NCBI RefSeq assembly: GCF_021395205.1
Contig: NZ_JAJVCS010000005.1
Span: 1-64,000 of the forward strand
Source: Polynucleobacter sp. IMCC 30228
Lineage (GTDB): Bacteria > Pseudomonadota > Gammaproteobacteria > Burkholderiales > Burkholderiaceae
Direction: 5' to 3'
Length of the DNA stretch: 64,000 nucleotides
Shown here: positions 1 to 8,539 of the stretch, in pieces
Numbering within the stretch: the first letter of the stretch is position 1
Layout: every line of letters begins with the position of its first letter
Notes under the pieces: generated by a model
Told to the model about the DNA's origin: nothing
Databases searched by the model: none
Seen by the model: the letters and a program-made list of their open reading frames with translations, nothing else
Translations under genes and position numbers: made by a program

Positions 1-52
1 GGCGTAACAGGGTGACAATTTGTTCGGGTTTAAGACGTTGACCTTTAGCCAT
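1..52 (-). CDS. IS3-family transposase OrfA, N-terminal fragment
   Basis: The ATG lies at 52-50 on the minus strand. The first 17 residues read MAKGQRLKPEQIVTLLR, matching the N-terminus of IS3-family OrfA proteins, a helix-turn-helix DNA-binding subunit that usually starts M-x-K-x-R-[FL]-x-x-E-Q-I-V-x-L-L-R. A consensus ribosome-binding site AAAGGAG sits eight bases upstream of the start. The gene runs off the left edge. OrfA normally works with OrfB through a programmed -1 frameshift; neither the frameshift region nor OrfB is visible. Confidence 0.8.
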   Translation of the reverse strand, partial: MAKGQRLKPEQIVTLLR

Positions 53-127
53 GATTAGCACTCCTTTAGGGTGAAGATTATCAAAAATCCTCTCTTTTGG
101 AGTGGTACTAAAAATCAGGTCAGTTCA
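1..127 (-). mobile_element. End of an IS3-family insertion sequence
   Basis: On the minus strand the first 127 bases read as the left end of an IS3-family element. The tip starts TGAACTGACC (plus-strand 118-127), a typical IS3-group terminal inverted repeat beginning TGA. It is followed by a short leader, a strong AAAGGAG ribosome-binding site (plus-strand 61-67) and the start of a transposase OrfA. The rest of the element lies outside the window, so the second inverted repeat and any target duplication cannot be seen. The boundary at 127 is supported independently: the reading frame of the neighbouring membrane protein continues sensibly up to about base 128 and then loses similarity. Confidence 0.75.
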
Positions 128-1434
128 ATTTTCTCGAGGCATTCCAGAATATGTCTAAATTTAGAACCAATTTGAATATGTTATTTTTTGGAGAAATAAC
201 ATGGAGTGGAAACCTCCCATGGTTCTATATACCAACATGGATAACAATTACAACACCCTTACTATATATATTTCTTTTTTTTATTGGTATTTTTGGCATA
301 ACAGTTACCAATAAAAAAACTATATTTGATGAAAAATTACAGGATTACCTTTTTCTAATTCTTTTTTTTGGGCCAATTATTTTGGTAGTCGTCTTAAATT
401 CAGTGCTCTATAACGGATGGCGACATTTATATTTCATTTACCCATCGTTTATATATTTATGCGTTAGGGGGTATTGCTTTATTTTATCAATGAAGTTAAA
501 AATATTATTAAATATTTTGAGGGGTATCGTAATTTTTTCTTTATCCACTACTATTTATTGGATGATTAAAGATCACCCCTATCAATATTTATACTTTAAT
601 TCGTTGCCTAAAGATTGGATTCGTCAATTTGACGTTGATTATTGGGGGGTTGCATATAAAAATTCATTGCAAAAAATAGTTGATAAAAGTTTTGCTGAAA
701 AAGTTTCTATTTTTAGCAATGTTTACTATGACGACAAGGGAAATGCTCTTGGTGAATTTCCTGGATCTAACTCTACAGTTTGGCAAAGAACGCCTTTTGA
801 ATCGGTGCTGATGTTGTCAAAGATAGATCAGGAAAAACTTATTTTACACCGCACGGAAGAATGTTCAGACTATATTTTCCTCATAATTAAAAGTCATAAG
901 TATTCTGAGTATTTGAAAAAAAATGAATTTGAAATATTTGATACCGTTCAGTCTGGAGGTAAATCAGTATATGTAATTTTTAAGCGAAAAGTGCCGCTTG
1001 AAGGAGGGTTGCTTAATGTAAAAATAAATCAACCCATTGTTTTTTCTGACCCAAATACTAGCTGTTTTTTATCTAAGGGTTGGGATAATAACCATGAATC
1101 ATGGGGAATATGGTCAAGTACTAATCAGGCAAGAATTTTGCTGCCAATACCAGAGGGAGCAATGGGCATGCGGATGGATATTAGGGGCTTTGTAAGCCCC
1201 CCAATGCAAGAGCAGGTCATTGAGATAGCCGGCCCTGATATCCCCCTTCAAAAATATAAAATAAATAAATTTGATAGTAATATTATCCAAATTAAATTAC
1301 CTTTCCCTGCAAGTAAAAATGATGTTTTAAGAATGGATATAACATTACCCAATGCAAGATCTCCCAAGCAGCTGGGATTATCTGAAGATACAAGGCTTTT
1401 AGGGATAGGTTTGAAAAGCATTACTTTTTTTTGA
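128..1434 (+). pseudogene. GT39-like membrane glycosyltransferase cut by the IS element, with C-terminal shared module
   Basis: The first in-frame ATG is at 151, but the frame is open from 112 and reads FLEAFQNMSKF across the insertion-sequence boundary. That sequence fits the middle of a GT39-type membrane protein, so the gene has lost its 5' part: perhaps 200-300 residues with the first periplasmic loop and the catalytic acid. What remains has several transmembrane helices (roughly residues 25-140 from the ATG) with the family-like stretch YNGWRHLYFIYP, then a periplasmic part. It ends with about 125 residues that recur in six other proteins here (GW..xxESWGIWS at the start, LGLSEDTRLLGIGL near the end). 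The gene is very AT-rich. It is probably non-functional unless the fragment is translated from the internal ATG. Confidence 0.75.
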
Positions 1435-1476
1435 GTAATTTGTTAAAAATAATTTCTAAATGCATTAGATAGGGAT

Positions 1477-1500
1477 AAAAAATCACTCCTGATTTTTTTA
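1477..1500. terminator. AT-rich hairpin, weak terminator candidate
   Basis: A perfect inverted repeat AAAAAATCA-CTCC-TGATTTTTT lies about 40 bases after the truncated membrane gene and is followed by further T residues. The stem has a single G-C pair, so it would be a weak intrinsic terminator. It separates the disrupted gene from apt. Confidence 0.3.
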
Positions 1501-1571
1501 AAAATAACCTTATTTCGCGAAACTTTTGAAAGATTTAAAATAGGATAAGAGTCTTAAAAATATTAATAAAT

Positions 1572-2090
1572 ATGAATTTACTCGATTATCTACCAGGCGT
1601 TCCCAATTTCCCCAAGCCTGGAATTATGTTTAGAGATATCTCTCCACTCTTAGGTAATCCGAAGGCCTTTCGCTATGCCATAGAGCAGCTAGCTAACTTA
1701 GTAAAAGATTGGGAATTCTCCCATATTGTCGGGATTGAGTCACGGGGCTTTATTTTTGCCTCGGCACTCGCCCATCACGAGCATAAAAGTTTGGTTTTGG
1801 TACGCAAGCCGGGCAAGCTGCCGCTCATGACGCATAAAGAAGCCTACGGCTTAGAATATGGTAAGGACAGTTTAGAGATTCAAGCAGATTCTTTACCCAT
1901 GGGTTCACGCACAATTATCGTGGATGATGTTTTAGCAACGGGAGGTACCATTTTGGCTGCGACTAGTTTAGTCAATCAAGTAGGCGGCATAGTGGTTGGC
2001 ACAATTTGCCTCCTAGAAATTCAGGGTTTAGGTGGTCAAATAGAGTTAGAGAAAAAACAAGTTACCAGTAAATTTGTTTTGTCACTTTAG
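1572..2090 (+). CDS. apt: Adenine phosphoribosyltransferase
   Basis: Apt converts adenine and PRPP to AMP and pyrophosphate in the cytoplasmic purine salvage pathway. The protein has the normal length (172 aa) and a typical N-terminus (PGVPNFPKPGIMFRDISPL). It also has the flexible loop with the RKPGKLP motif (residues 78-84) and the PRPP-binding motif VDDVLATGGT (117-126). It is the only obvious housekeeping gene in the window and has no functional link with the polysaccharide genes around it. It stands alone, with 137 upstream bases that could hold its own promoter, and converges on the minus-strand gene that follows 26 bases later. Confidence 0.95.
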   Translation: MNLLDYLPGVPNFPKPGIMFRDISPLLGNPKAFRYAIEQLANLVKDWEFSHIVGIESRGFIFASALAHHEHKSLVLVRKPGKLPLMTHKEAYGLEYGKDSLEIQADSLPMGSRTIIVDDVLATGGTILAATSLVNQVGGIVVGTICLLEIQGLGGQIELEKKQVTSKFVLSL

Positions 2091-2116
2091 AGGGAAAAGT
2101 TTTTTATTGGTAACCT

Positions 2117-3310
2117 TTAGTTAGGAGCTGGTTTTGCTAAGGTGACAATAATAATTAAAAAGATAATACCCATCGACCAGTAATAGGCATTTATTGGGTT
2201 TGCGAATATTCCTTGGCTTGCAAAGAAGACGCTACCGGTGAGTTGAGTTAAAGAAAGCGCATACGCAACTAAAAATAAGAGCCGTGATACTGTAGTTGAT
2301 TTAAGAGAGAAAAAATAGACGTACAGGGCAAAGAATGCTGGAAAGAGGTCATAAACCTTAAGACGGGGATTAAACAAGGTTAATAAAAAGTAAAGTAAAA
2401 ATGGAAAATAGGCAGAATTTAATTTATTTACACTTAACCATTTATTTTTAATGGCCAAATATATTACGATTAAAAGCAATAAAACAGCGATCGCGAAGTG
2501 TAAAACGAAAGCGCGATAAATTAATGGTCCAGCGCTTAAGTAGTAATCATAAAAAAACATCACAAAGCCATAACCAAGATCGCGCTTACCTAGAGTTTGG
2601 TTTTGTAATGTCGCTATAAAAGCAGAAAATTCAGTGCTATAAAAAAGGGATGAAGAAATCATCAAGGCAAAAAAAATACTAACCCACGTTAATACGAGTC
2701 TAATTGTTTTGGCAACTCCTTCATTCTTTCCCCATTGCATTATTAAAGGAATTGCTAAATAAACTAAGAAGTAGGGCTTGATAGAGCTAAATGCAATGAC
2801 TAGGATTACAAAAGTGGTATTAGTATAAGTAAAACTGCTCAAATTTTGATTCTTGTTTTGGTCTAAATTTTGTGACAAACTCTTTACTAAGATCGCCAGC
2901 AAAATCAAATGTAAAAAGACTGTGAGATTCCCGCTGGCAAGCGAGATAAGGCCAATGCCACAATAGGCGAAAGCTAGAAATAACGATAACCATAAATTAC
3001 TATTGTTTCTGAGGCTAAAAAGAAAATAAACCATACTTGCGAAATAAAACGTGATTAACACAGGTAATAGCCAACTTCCGAATAAAGCCATACCGTGCAA
3101 TATAAGAGGGTGGTAGACGAATGAGAGGTAGCCGCCCAGTTGATTGGGGGAATAGGGGTCGCCCCCATTATTAAAAATATTAATGGCCTTGGTATAAACG
3201 CCCAGATCCCAGAAAATACCGCTCTCGAAGTGTTGAAAGGAAACGATAAGCCAAATAATGGCTATTGATATGGTCAAGATCCATGGGATAAGACTTTTTT
3301 GTATCTGCAT
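2117..3310 (-). CDS. GT87-like (DUF2029) polytopic membrane protein
   Basis: A 397-residue hydrophobic protein with about ten predicted membrane helices. A first periplasmic loop carries WDLGVYTKA and DPYSPNQLGG (about residues 34-60). This layout, with an aspartate-containing first loop and NGGDPY-type motif, resembles GT87/DUF2029 GT-C enzymes that use polyprenyl-phosphate sugars. No catalytic residue can be proved from sequence alone. The gene follows the polyprenyl-phosphate glycosyltransferase gene on the same strand with an 11-base gap. That arrangement suggests a donor-maker and donor-user pair: the GT2 enzyme loads a sugar on a lipid, and this protein transfers it outside the cytoplasm. 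Confidence 0.6.
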   Translation of the reverse strand: MQIQKSLIPWILTISIAIIWLIVSFQHFESGIFWDLGVYTKAINIFNNGGDPYSPNQLGGYLSFVYHPLILHGMALFGSWLLPVLITFYFASMVYFLFSLRNNSNLWLSLFLAFAYCGIGLISLASGNLTVFLHLILLAILVKSLSQNLDQNKNQNLSSFTYTNTTFVILVIAFSSIKPYFLVYLAIPLIMQWGKNEGVAKTIRLVLTWVSIFFALMISSSLFYSTEFSAFIATLQNQTLGKRDLGYGFVMFFYDYYLSAGPLIYRAFVLHFAIAVLLLLIVIYLAIKNKWLSVNKLNSAYFPFLLYFLLTLFNPRLKVYDLFPAFFALYVYFFSLKSTTVSRLLFLVAYALSLTQLTGSVFFASQGIFANPINAYYWSMGIIFLIIIVTLAKPAPN

Positions 3311-3321
3311 CTTAGAGCAAA

Positions 3322-4479
3322 CTAATCAAATCGATCTTCTCTGGTCGGCAATGCTATAAATCCCATAATTAATGAAATTAGAATGGTAATCGCGCCAAAG
3401 ATAATGAATGTTGTTGAAATACTAACGATTCTTAAAACTACATGGTCATTCAAATTCCCAAATTCAAGCAATCTCCAACTATTTAAAGCATAACTACCTA
3501 TCAATATCCCTAGAATAGTCAAACAAATGCCAATCATTCCACCTAGCTCTAGTAATGGATAGGAATTCAAATTTCTTAGCCATACATTATTTTGTAGTAA
3601 GCCTTCGCGCATACCGAATAAGCGAATGATCATTCCAAAAGCTATTGTGAGATAGCCAATGATCATGCCTGCCTGCGCATAAAAAAGTGTATGGATATCA
3701 AATTCAACAGAATAAATGTGAACAGGACCACGAACAAGAAGAATATAAATAAGAGTGCTCAGACCCAGAATAAATAAGCCGGGAAATAAAAATAACCACT
3801 TTGGGCTAAAGAGCAGCATAAACCTCAAGTGCCTCCAACCATCACGCCAGGGCCTCAAATGTGGCGGCCTTGATCTCCCATCTTTTGAGAGAATAGTTGG
3901 CACTTCGGTTACTCGCATTCCAAATAGACTGGCTTTAATGACCATTTCTGAGGCAAATTCCATTCCAGTGGTACGTAGATCCATTTTTTCAAAAGCAGAT
4001 TTAGAAAATCCTCGCAGCCCGCAGTGAAAGTCTTTGGCTTGACATTGAAATAAAATTCTCCCAATCCAAGTCAGAATCGGGTTACCAACGTAACGATTCT
4101 TCCAGGGCATTGCCCCTTTATTAATGCCTCCTAAAAAACGATTACCCATCACTAGGTCATAACCATCCTCAAGCTTTTTAATAAAGGCGTCTAATTGACT
4201 AAAGTCATAGGAGTCATCAGAGTCACCCATGATGACAAATTGACCTTGAGCGGCTTTAATTCCATGGTAAAGGGCTGATCCATAACCCTTTTGCGAGACA
4301 GAAATCAATCGTGCACCGTTGGCAATTGCAATCGCTTGTGACCCATCAGTGCTGCCATTATCGGCAATGATGACCTCGCAGTCGATTCTAGAGTGACTAA
4401 TCCACTGATTTGCTTTTTTTATACAACTTTCTAAAGTTTCTGCTTCGTTAAGGCAGGGCATAAGGATGCTAAGTTTCAT
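3322..4479 (-). CDS. GT2 polyprenyl-phosphate glycosyltransferase (DPM1/ArnC-like) with C-terminal membrane helices
   Basis: The N-terminal GT-A domain (about residues 1-215) starts SILMPCLNEAETLESCI and has the nucleotide-binding turn ADNGSTDGS (39-47). It also has a metal-binding DSDDS cluster around 86-90. The sequence KDFHCGLRGFSK is characteristic of the subfamily that makes polyprenyl-phosphate hexoses. The last 165 residues form four hydrophobic helices that would anchor it to the inner membrane. The likely reaction is transfer of a hexose from a nucleotide sugar to undecaprenyl phosphate; which sugar cannot be told. It is the first gene of a two-gene minus-strand unit and probably supplies the GT-C-like membrane proteins on both sides. 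Confidence 0.85.
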   Translation of the reverse strand: MKLSILMPCLNEAETLESCIKKANQWISHSRIDCEVIIADNGSTDGSQAIAIANGARLISVSQKGYGSALYHGIKAAQGQFVIMGDSDDSYDFSQLDAFIKKLEDGYDLVMGNRFLGGINKGAMPWKNRYVGNPILTWIGRILFQCQAKDFHCGLRGFSKSAFEKMDLRTTGMEFASEMVIKASLFGMRVTEVPTILSKDGRSRPPHLRPWRDGWRHLRFMLLFSPKWLFLFPGLFILGLSTLIYILLVRGPVHIYSVEFDIHTLFYAQAGMIIGYLTIAFGMIIRLFGMREGLLQNNVWLRNLNSYPLLELGGMIGICLTILGILIGSYALNSWRLLEFGNLNDHVVLRIVSISTTFIIFGAITILISLIMGFIALPTREDRFD

Positions 4480-4640
4480 TCAGGGTAGATACTCCAAGTT
4501 TTACTTGCTCAATATGTCATTATGACGGTTTAATAAGAGATTATGCTTTATAAAAATAATATCTTTGATTGATTCAATTTATAGAATCGAAGCGATTATT
4601 ATTGCAAACAAATATAAATTGAAATATTTAATTTAAAAAA

Positions 4641-6353
4641 ATGCTTTATCTCATCATTCTATTTAACGCATTACGTTTTAGCGGGCTAGAAATATCTCCA
4701 CCAGGTTTCTACGCAGATGAGTCCTATGGTGCTACTCAAGTAATGTGCGTCCGGCAGACTGGAGCAGATTTTTTTGGACATTTTTTACCTCTATTTGCAA
4801 TTTCTGGTCCTGGCGAGCCTATTTACACTCCCACGTATTTATATGGTCAACTTCTATGGACTAGCATTTTTGGTTACTCGATTACATCATTTCGTGCTTT
4901 TCCTGCTTTTATAACAACTCTTACGATTTTATTTCTCTATTTATTTGTAAAGAATAAGATCAATTATAGGACGGCTATGTATGTTGCTTTTGTTGCAAGC
5001 ATCATGCCTTGGGCTTTTCAATTTTCTCGAATTGCATGGGATCCACCCTTAGCCCCTTTATTTCTCATAATGGCTTTATGGATATCTACGTGGCAAAAGC
5101 GGTGGTGGCTTACCGGAATTCCAATAGCCCTTGCCATTTACTCTTACCCACCCTTACGTATCATTGCGCCTTTAATTTGGCTACTCATCCCAGGTATTAC
5201 TTGGAGAAGAAAAATTGTTGTTTTACTTATTGCTGGATTCTTTTGCATTCCCCTACTCTTTCAGTTCCAAGATGAGAATTTTGCTAATCGCTCTAATATG
5301 TTGGCTTTATGGAGCCCTGCTTTTTATAATCCTTATCGACATTTAGATTTAAGTGAGCTCATTCCCATTTTCTTGAGGAACTTTAGCGCACATTTTTCTT
5401 TTCGGTTCCTATTTATTTCTGGAGAAAATAATCTTCGACATTCAATACAATCTTTTGGAATGTTAAGTTGGTTAGATTTTTTAGCATTAATTGGTATATT
5501 GGGCCTCATAGGGGCACGAGTTTTGAGGAGAATCCCAAACATATTTGAGGATGTCCAATATCAAATCTTAGGTATTGCTTTAATAGGTGTCGTAGTTGGC
5601 ATAATCCCAGCCGCCTTAACTAATGAAGGTTCGCCCCATGCCTTAAGAGCAATTTCAGTTTGGCCGTTTTATGCGTTAATGACTGGCATTATTTTGTCCC
5701 GAATAAATGATATATTAAGATCAAAAAAAATAGCTTTAAGTTTTATTGCTTTGGGCGTTATTTTTTTTGGCTTATATCAATACTTTTATTTTTATAAATA
5801 CCCCTATTTTTCCCAAGAGGCTTTTGAGGCGGGTTTTTCAAATAATATTTTGTATCCAAAGCTGCTTAGTGGCGAATCTAGCTGTGATGAAGTAAGAGCT
5901 AAGGTGAAAATTATGGATCGCAATACCCGCATCGGCGAGACAATTTTTTTTGCTAAAGATAGCAAAGGTCCAATTACCAGTTATTTAAATAAGCATTGGC
6001 ATGATCGCGAAGCGTGGGGAATTTGGTCCGATGGTAAAAATGCTGACTTATTGATTCCACTACCAAATAGAAACCCACGGAAAATTAAAATACAATTTAA
6101 TGCTTTTTTAACTCCCCAACACCCATATCAAGACTTGGAAATCTTGATTAATGGGCGGTTGTTGCAAAAAATAAGAATTGATCGGGCCACGGGTAATGCG
6201 ATTAGCCTAAATTTACCAGATGATCTAAATCCAGATAAGCTATTAAATATTGAATTTAGAACCCCAAACGCAGTTTCTCCAACCCAGGCTGGTGTATCTT
6301 CTAGCGATCAGCGTATTTTAGGTTTTGGTTTGGTATCAGTTCAGTTTGACTAA
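4641..6353 (+). CDS. GT39-like membrane glycosyltransferase with C-terminal shared module
   Basis: A 570-residue protein. The motif PPGFYADES in the first periplasmic loop (about residues 20-28) matches the PPGxYxDEA motif of GT39/PMT-like GT-C transferases; its acidic pair is the probable metal/catalytic site. About ten membrane helices extend to residue 385, followed by a periplasmic tail. The last 125 residues are the module shared with six neighbours (HDREAWGIWS, AFLTPQHPYQ, NAVSPTQAG, ILGFGLVSVQF). There is no in-frame start further upstream, because a stop codon lies at 4629, and no clear ribosome-binding site. Its divergent neighbour is the polyprenyl-phosphate glycosyltransferase, a plausible donor supplier. 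Confidence 0.7.
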   Translation: MLYLIILFNALRFSGLEISPPGFYADESYGATQVMCVRQTGADFFGHFLPLFAISGPGEPIYTPTYLYGQLLWTSIFGYSITSFRAFPAFITTLTILFLYLFVKNKINYRTAMYVAFVASIMPWAFQFSRIAWDPPLAPLFLIMALWISTWQKRWWLTGIPIALAIYSYPPLRIIAPLIWLLIPGITWRRKIVVLLIAGFFCIPLLFQFQDENFANRSNMLALWSPAFYNPYRHLDLSELIPIFLRNFSAHFSFRFLFISGENNLRHSIQSFGMLSWLDFLALIGILGLIGARVLRRIPNIFEDVQYQILGIALIGVVVGIIPAALTNEGSPHALRAISVWPFYALMTGIILSRINDILRSKKIALSFIALGVIFFGLYQYFYFYKYPYFSQEAFEAGFSNNILYPKLLSGESSCDEVRAKVKIMDRNTRIGETIFFAKDSKGPITSYLNKHWHDREAWGIWSDGKNADLLIPLPNRNPRKIKIQFNAFLTPQHPYQDLEILINGRLLQKIRIDRATGNAISLNLPDDLNPDKLLNIEFRTPNAVSPTQAGVSSSDQRILGFGLVSVQFD

Positions 6354-6383
6354 TGCGTTTAGGGGCATCAATGAATAGATTAA

Positions 6384-8531
6384 ATGGTTAAGCGGGAAGT
6401 AAATTTGTATTTATTTCTTTTACCTCTTTTAATTGGGGCGGCTGCATTTTTCCTAATTGCTGGCCCCCATTTTTTAAATCCATTAAATATTGCGTGGCTC
6501 TCGGGAGGTGATTCCCTTCAACATTATCTTGGATGGGCATTTTTCCGCAATAGCCCTTGGGACTGGCCGCTTGGTTTAAACCCAAAATATGGCATGGACT
6601 TTAGTAACTCGATTGTTTTCACTGATTCCATACCCCTACTAGCAATCCCATTTAAAGTCATTTCCCGTTTTCTTTCTGAGCCTTTTCAGTACTTTGGCCT
6701 ATGGGTTTTGGGATGTTTTGTATTGCAAGCATGGTTTGCTTATAAGCTTGTCGCCCTAGTCTCAGCTAATTCATTAGTGTGTGCGCTAGCTACATTCTTC
6801 TTTGTATTTTCACCGCCCCTAATTTTTAGGATGGGTTTACATGAAAGTTTGATGGGCCATTTTTTAATTCTTGCGGGTCTTTATTTAAACCTTAGGGCTC
6901 AAGATAAAAATCAAGCTGTATGGTGGATTTTACTTTTGTCGGTTAGTGCTTTAACCCATTTTTATTTTTTAGTGATGCTATTGGTGCTGTGGATTGCCGA
7001 TCTTCTTGGCCGTACCTTAGTAAAAAAAACCGCTTCGCCTAAATTTATTTTGATTGAGATTGGCATCACCATTTTCATTTTATTATTCACTCTTTGGCAG
7101 GCCGGATTTTTTGCTGTTAGCGGTGCATCTGGAGCAACACGGGGATTTGGTGATTTCCGCACGAATTTACTCGCCTTATTTAATTCACGGGGCTGGTCTT
7201 ATTGGCTTAAACCAATTAACTTGCATGATTCTGTAGAAGCAGCAACTGGTGAAGGATTTCAGTATTTAGGGGCTGGTAATTTATTCCTGTTGCTATGCGC
7301 AATTTGCGCTTTAATTAAGCGGAAATTGAGTTTACAAGTGGTATGGCAAAAATATCTCTTTCTATTGCTGGCTTTGCTTGCAATGGCCCTAATCAGCTTT
7401 AGCAATCATATTGGCATTGGATCTTGGAACTTCAGATTGGATCTTCCTACCCCATTTTTAAGCGTACTTAGCTTTGTGCGCAGCTCTGCTAGACTATTTT
7501 GGCCATTTTATTACGCCAGTATTTTTTTAATCCTCTATTGGATTATTAAAGGATATTCAAAAAAAACGACTTATCTTATATTGGTTATTGGGGCACTATT
7601 CCAGATAATCGATACTAGCGCCGGTTGGCGGCCGATGCGAAAAATCATGAATGTACCGATTTCATCTGAATTTAAATCCCCCTTAAAAAATCCTTTTTGG
7701 AAAGCAGCTGGTTTGCATTATCAAAATGTGGTGATGAATGAGCGTCCGATTTTTTGGGAAACCTTTGGACTCTATGCTGCGCAATATGGACTTTCGACAA
7801 ACATGGTTCATCTTGCTCGACTTGATGATGGCAAAGCCAATAAGTCGATGGAAAAACTTAGAAAAGAAGTAAATCAAGGCCCACTTAATGTAAATTCGCT
7901 CTATATTTTTAGAGATTGGAAAGATTCACCTCAGCAGATTCGCTTTGATCCGAAGGTGGATTTATTGGCACGTATTGATGGCTTTAATGTTTTGGCCCCC
8001 GGCTGGAAGGTATGTGCGAATTGTCCACCACGTGCGAGCGAGAAGGCTTTAGTGGAAAAATTAACTGCAAGTGAAGCTTCTGAGTTAAACCAGCTTGCTC
8101 CAGAAATCTCTTTGGGCGAGAAAATTATATTTTCTAGTCAAGGTCGAGGTAGGGTCGATTTCATGTTGGAGGGGTGGGGGTATGGTGAAAATTGGGGAAC
8201 TTGGGCTATAGCGCCCCAAGCGAAACTGATTTTTAATTTCCCCTCATCCAAACCTAAAAAAATGGTGATTAATACAAAAGCATTCCTAGCTCCTAAGCAT
8301 CTTCAACAAGAAATTGAAGTTTGGGGAAATGGAAGTCTGTTGGGCAAGGCAATCCTCAAAAAATCCGATGCAAATCAAATTGAAGTGACATTGCCAGATC
8401 AGGTGATGGCAAATCCCATCTTAAATTTAGAATTTCGCTCAATTAATGCTGTGAGTCCAAAAGATATGGGCCTTAGTGCAGATGAGCGTTTACTGGGTAT
8501 TGGACTCCAGTCGATCCAATTTACTCGCTAA
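6384..8531 (+). CDS. DUF6311-like membrane protein with CxxC and C-terminal shared module, paralogue 1
   Basis: A 715-residue protein and the first of three related proteins in this stretch. After one N-terminal helix, a periplasmic loop has GGDSLQHYLGW. Its D43-x4-Y-[LI]-G-W pattern is kept in all three paralogues and resembles the loop-1 acid of GT-C enzymes. About ten helices reach residue 410. A soluble periplasmic part follows, with DPFWKAAGLHYQNV, a C544xxC547 pair, and the terminal module (about 590-715: GYGENWGTWA, LGIGLQSIQF). Function is unknown; a periplasmic transferase role is inferred from topology and context. It starts 30 bases after the preceding stop and is followed 8 bases later by paralogue 2, so the three genes are probably co-transcribed. 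Confidence 0.7.
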   Translation: MVKREVNLYLFLLPLLIGAAAFFLIAGPHFLNPLNIAWLSGGDSLQHYLGWAFFRNSPWDWPLGLNPKYGMDFSNSIVFTDSIPLLAIPFKVISRFLSEPFQYFGLWVLGCFVLQAWFAYKLVALVSANSLVCALATFFFVFSPPLIFRMGLHESLMGHFLILAGLYLNLRAQDKNQAVWWILLLSVSALTHFYFLVMLLVLWIADLLGRTLVKKTASPKFILIEIGITIFILLFTLWQAGFFAVSGASGATRGFGDFRTNLLALFNSRGWSYWLKPINLHDSVEAATGEGFQYLGAGNLFLLLCAICALIKRKLSLQVVWQKYLFLLLALLAMALISFSNHIGIGSWNFRLDLPTPFLSVLSFVRSSARLFWPFYYASIFLILYWIIKGYSKKTTYLILVIGALFQIIDTSAGWRPMRKIMNVPISSEFKSPLKNPFWKAAGLHYQNVVMNERPIFWETFGLYAAQYGLSTNMVHLARLDDGKANKSMEKLRKEVNQGPLNVNSLYIFRDWKDSPQQIRFDPKVDLLARIDGFNVLAPGWKVCANCPPRASEKALVEKLTASEASELNQLAPEISLGEKIIFSSQGRGRVDFMLEGWGYGENWGTWAIAPQAKLIFNFPSSKPKKMVINTKAFLAPKHLQQEIEVWGNGSLLGKAILKKSDANQIEVTLPDQVMANPILNLEFRSINAVSPKDMGLSADERLLGIGLQSIQFTR

Positions 8532-8539
8532 CGTAAATC

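Noticed and set aside
3755..4027. Open frame of 90 codons opposite the GT2 gene
   Set aside because: It is antisense to a well-supported conserved protein and has no recognisable domain; it is a shadow frame.
4602..4630. TTGCAA-N17-TATTTA before the GT39-like gene
   Set aside because: The spacing fits but the -10 box is weak in very AT-rich DNA, and the transcription start would lie only a few bases before the ATG.
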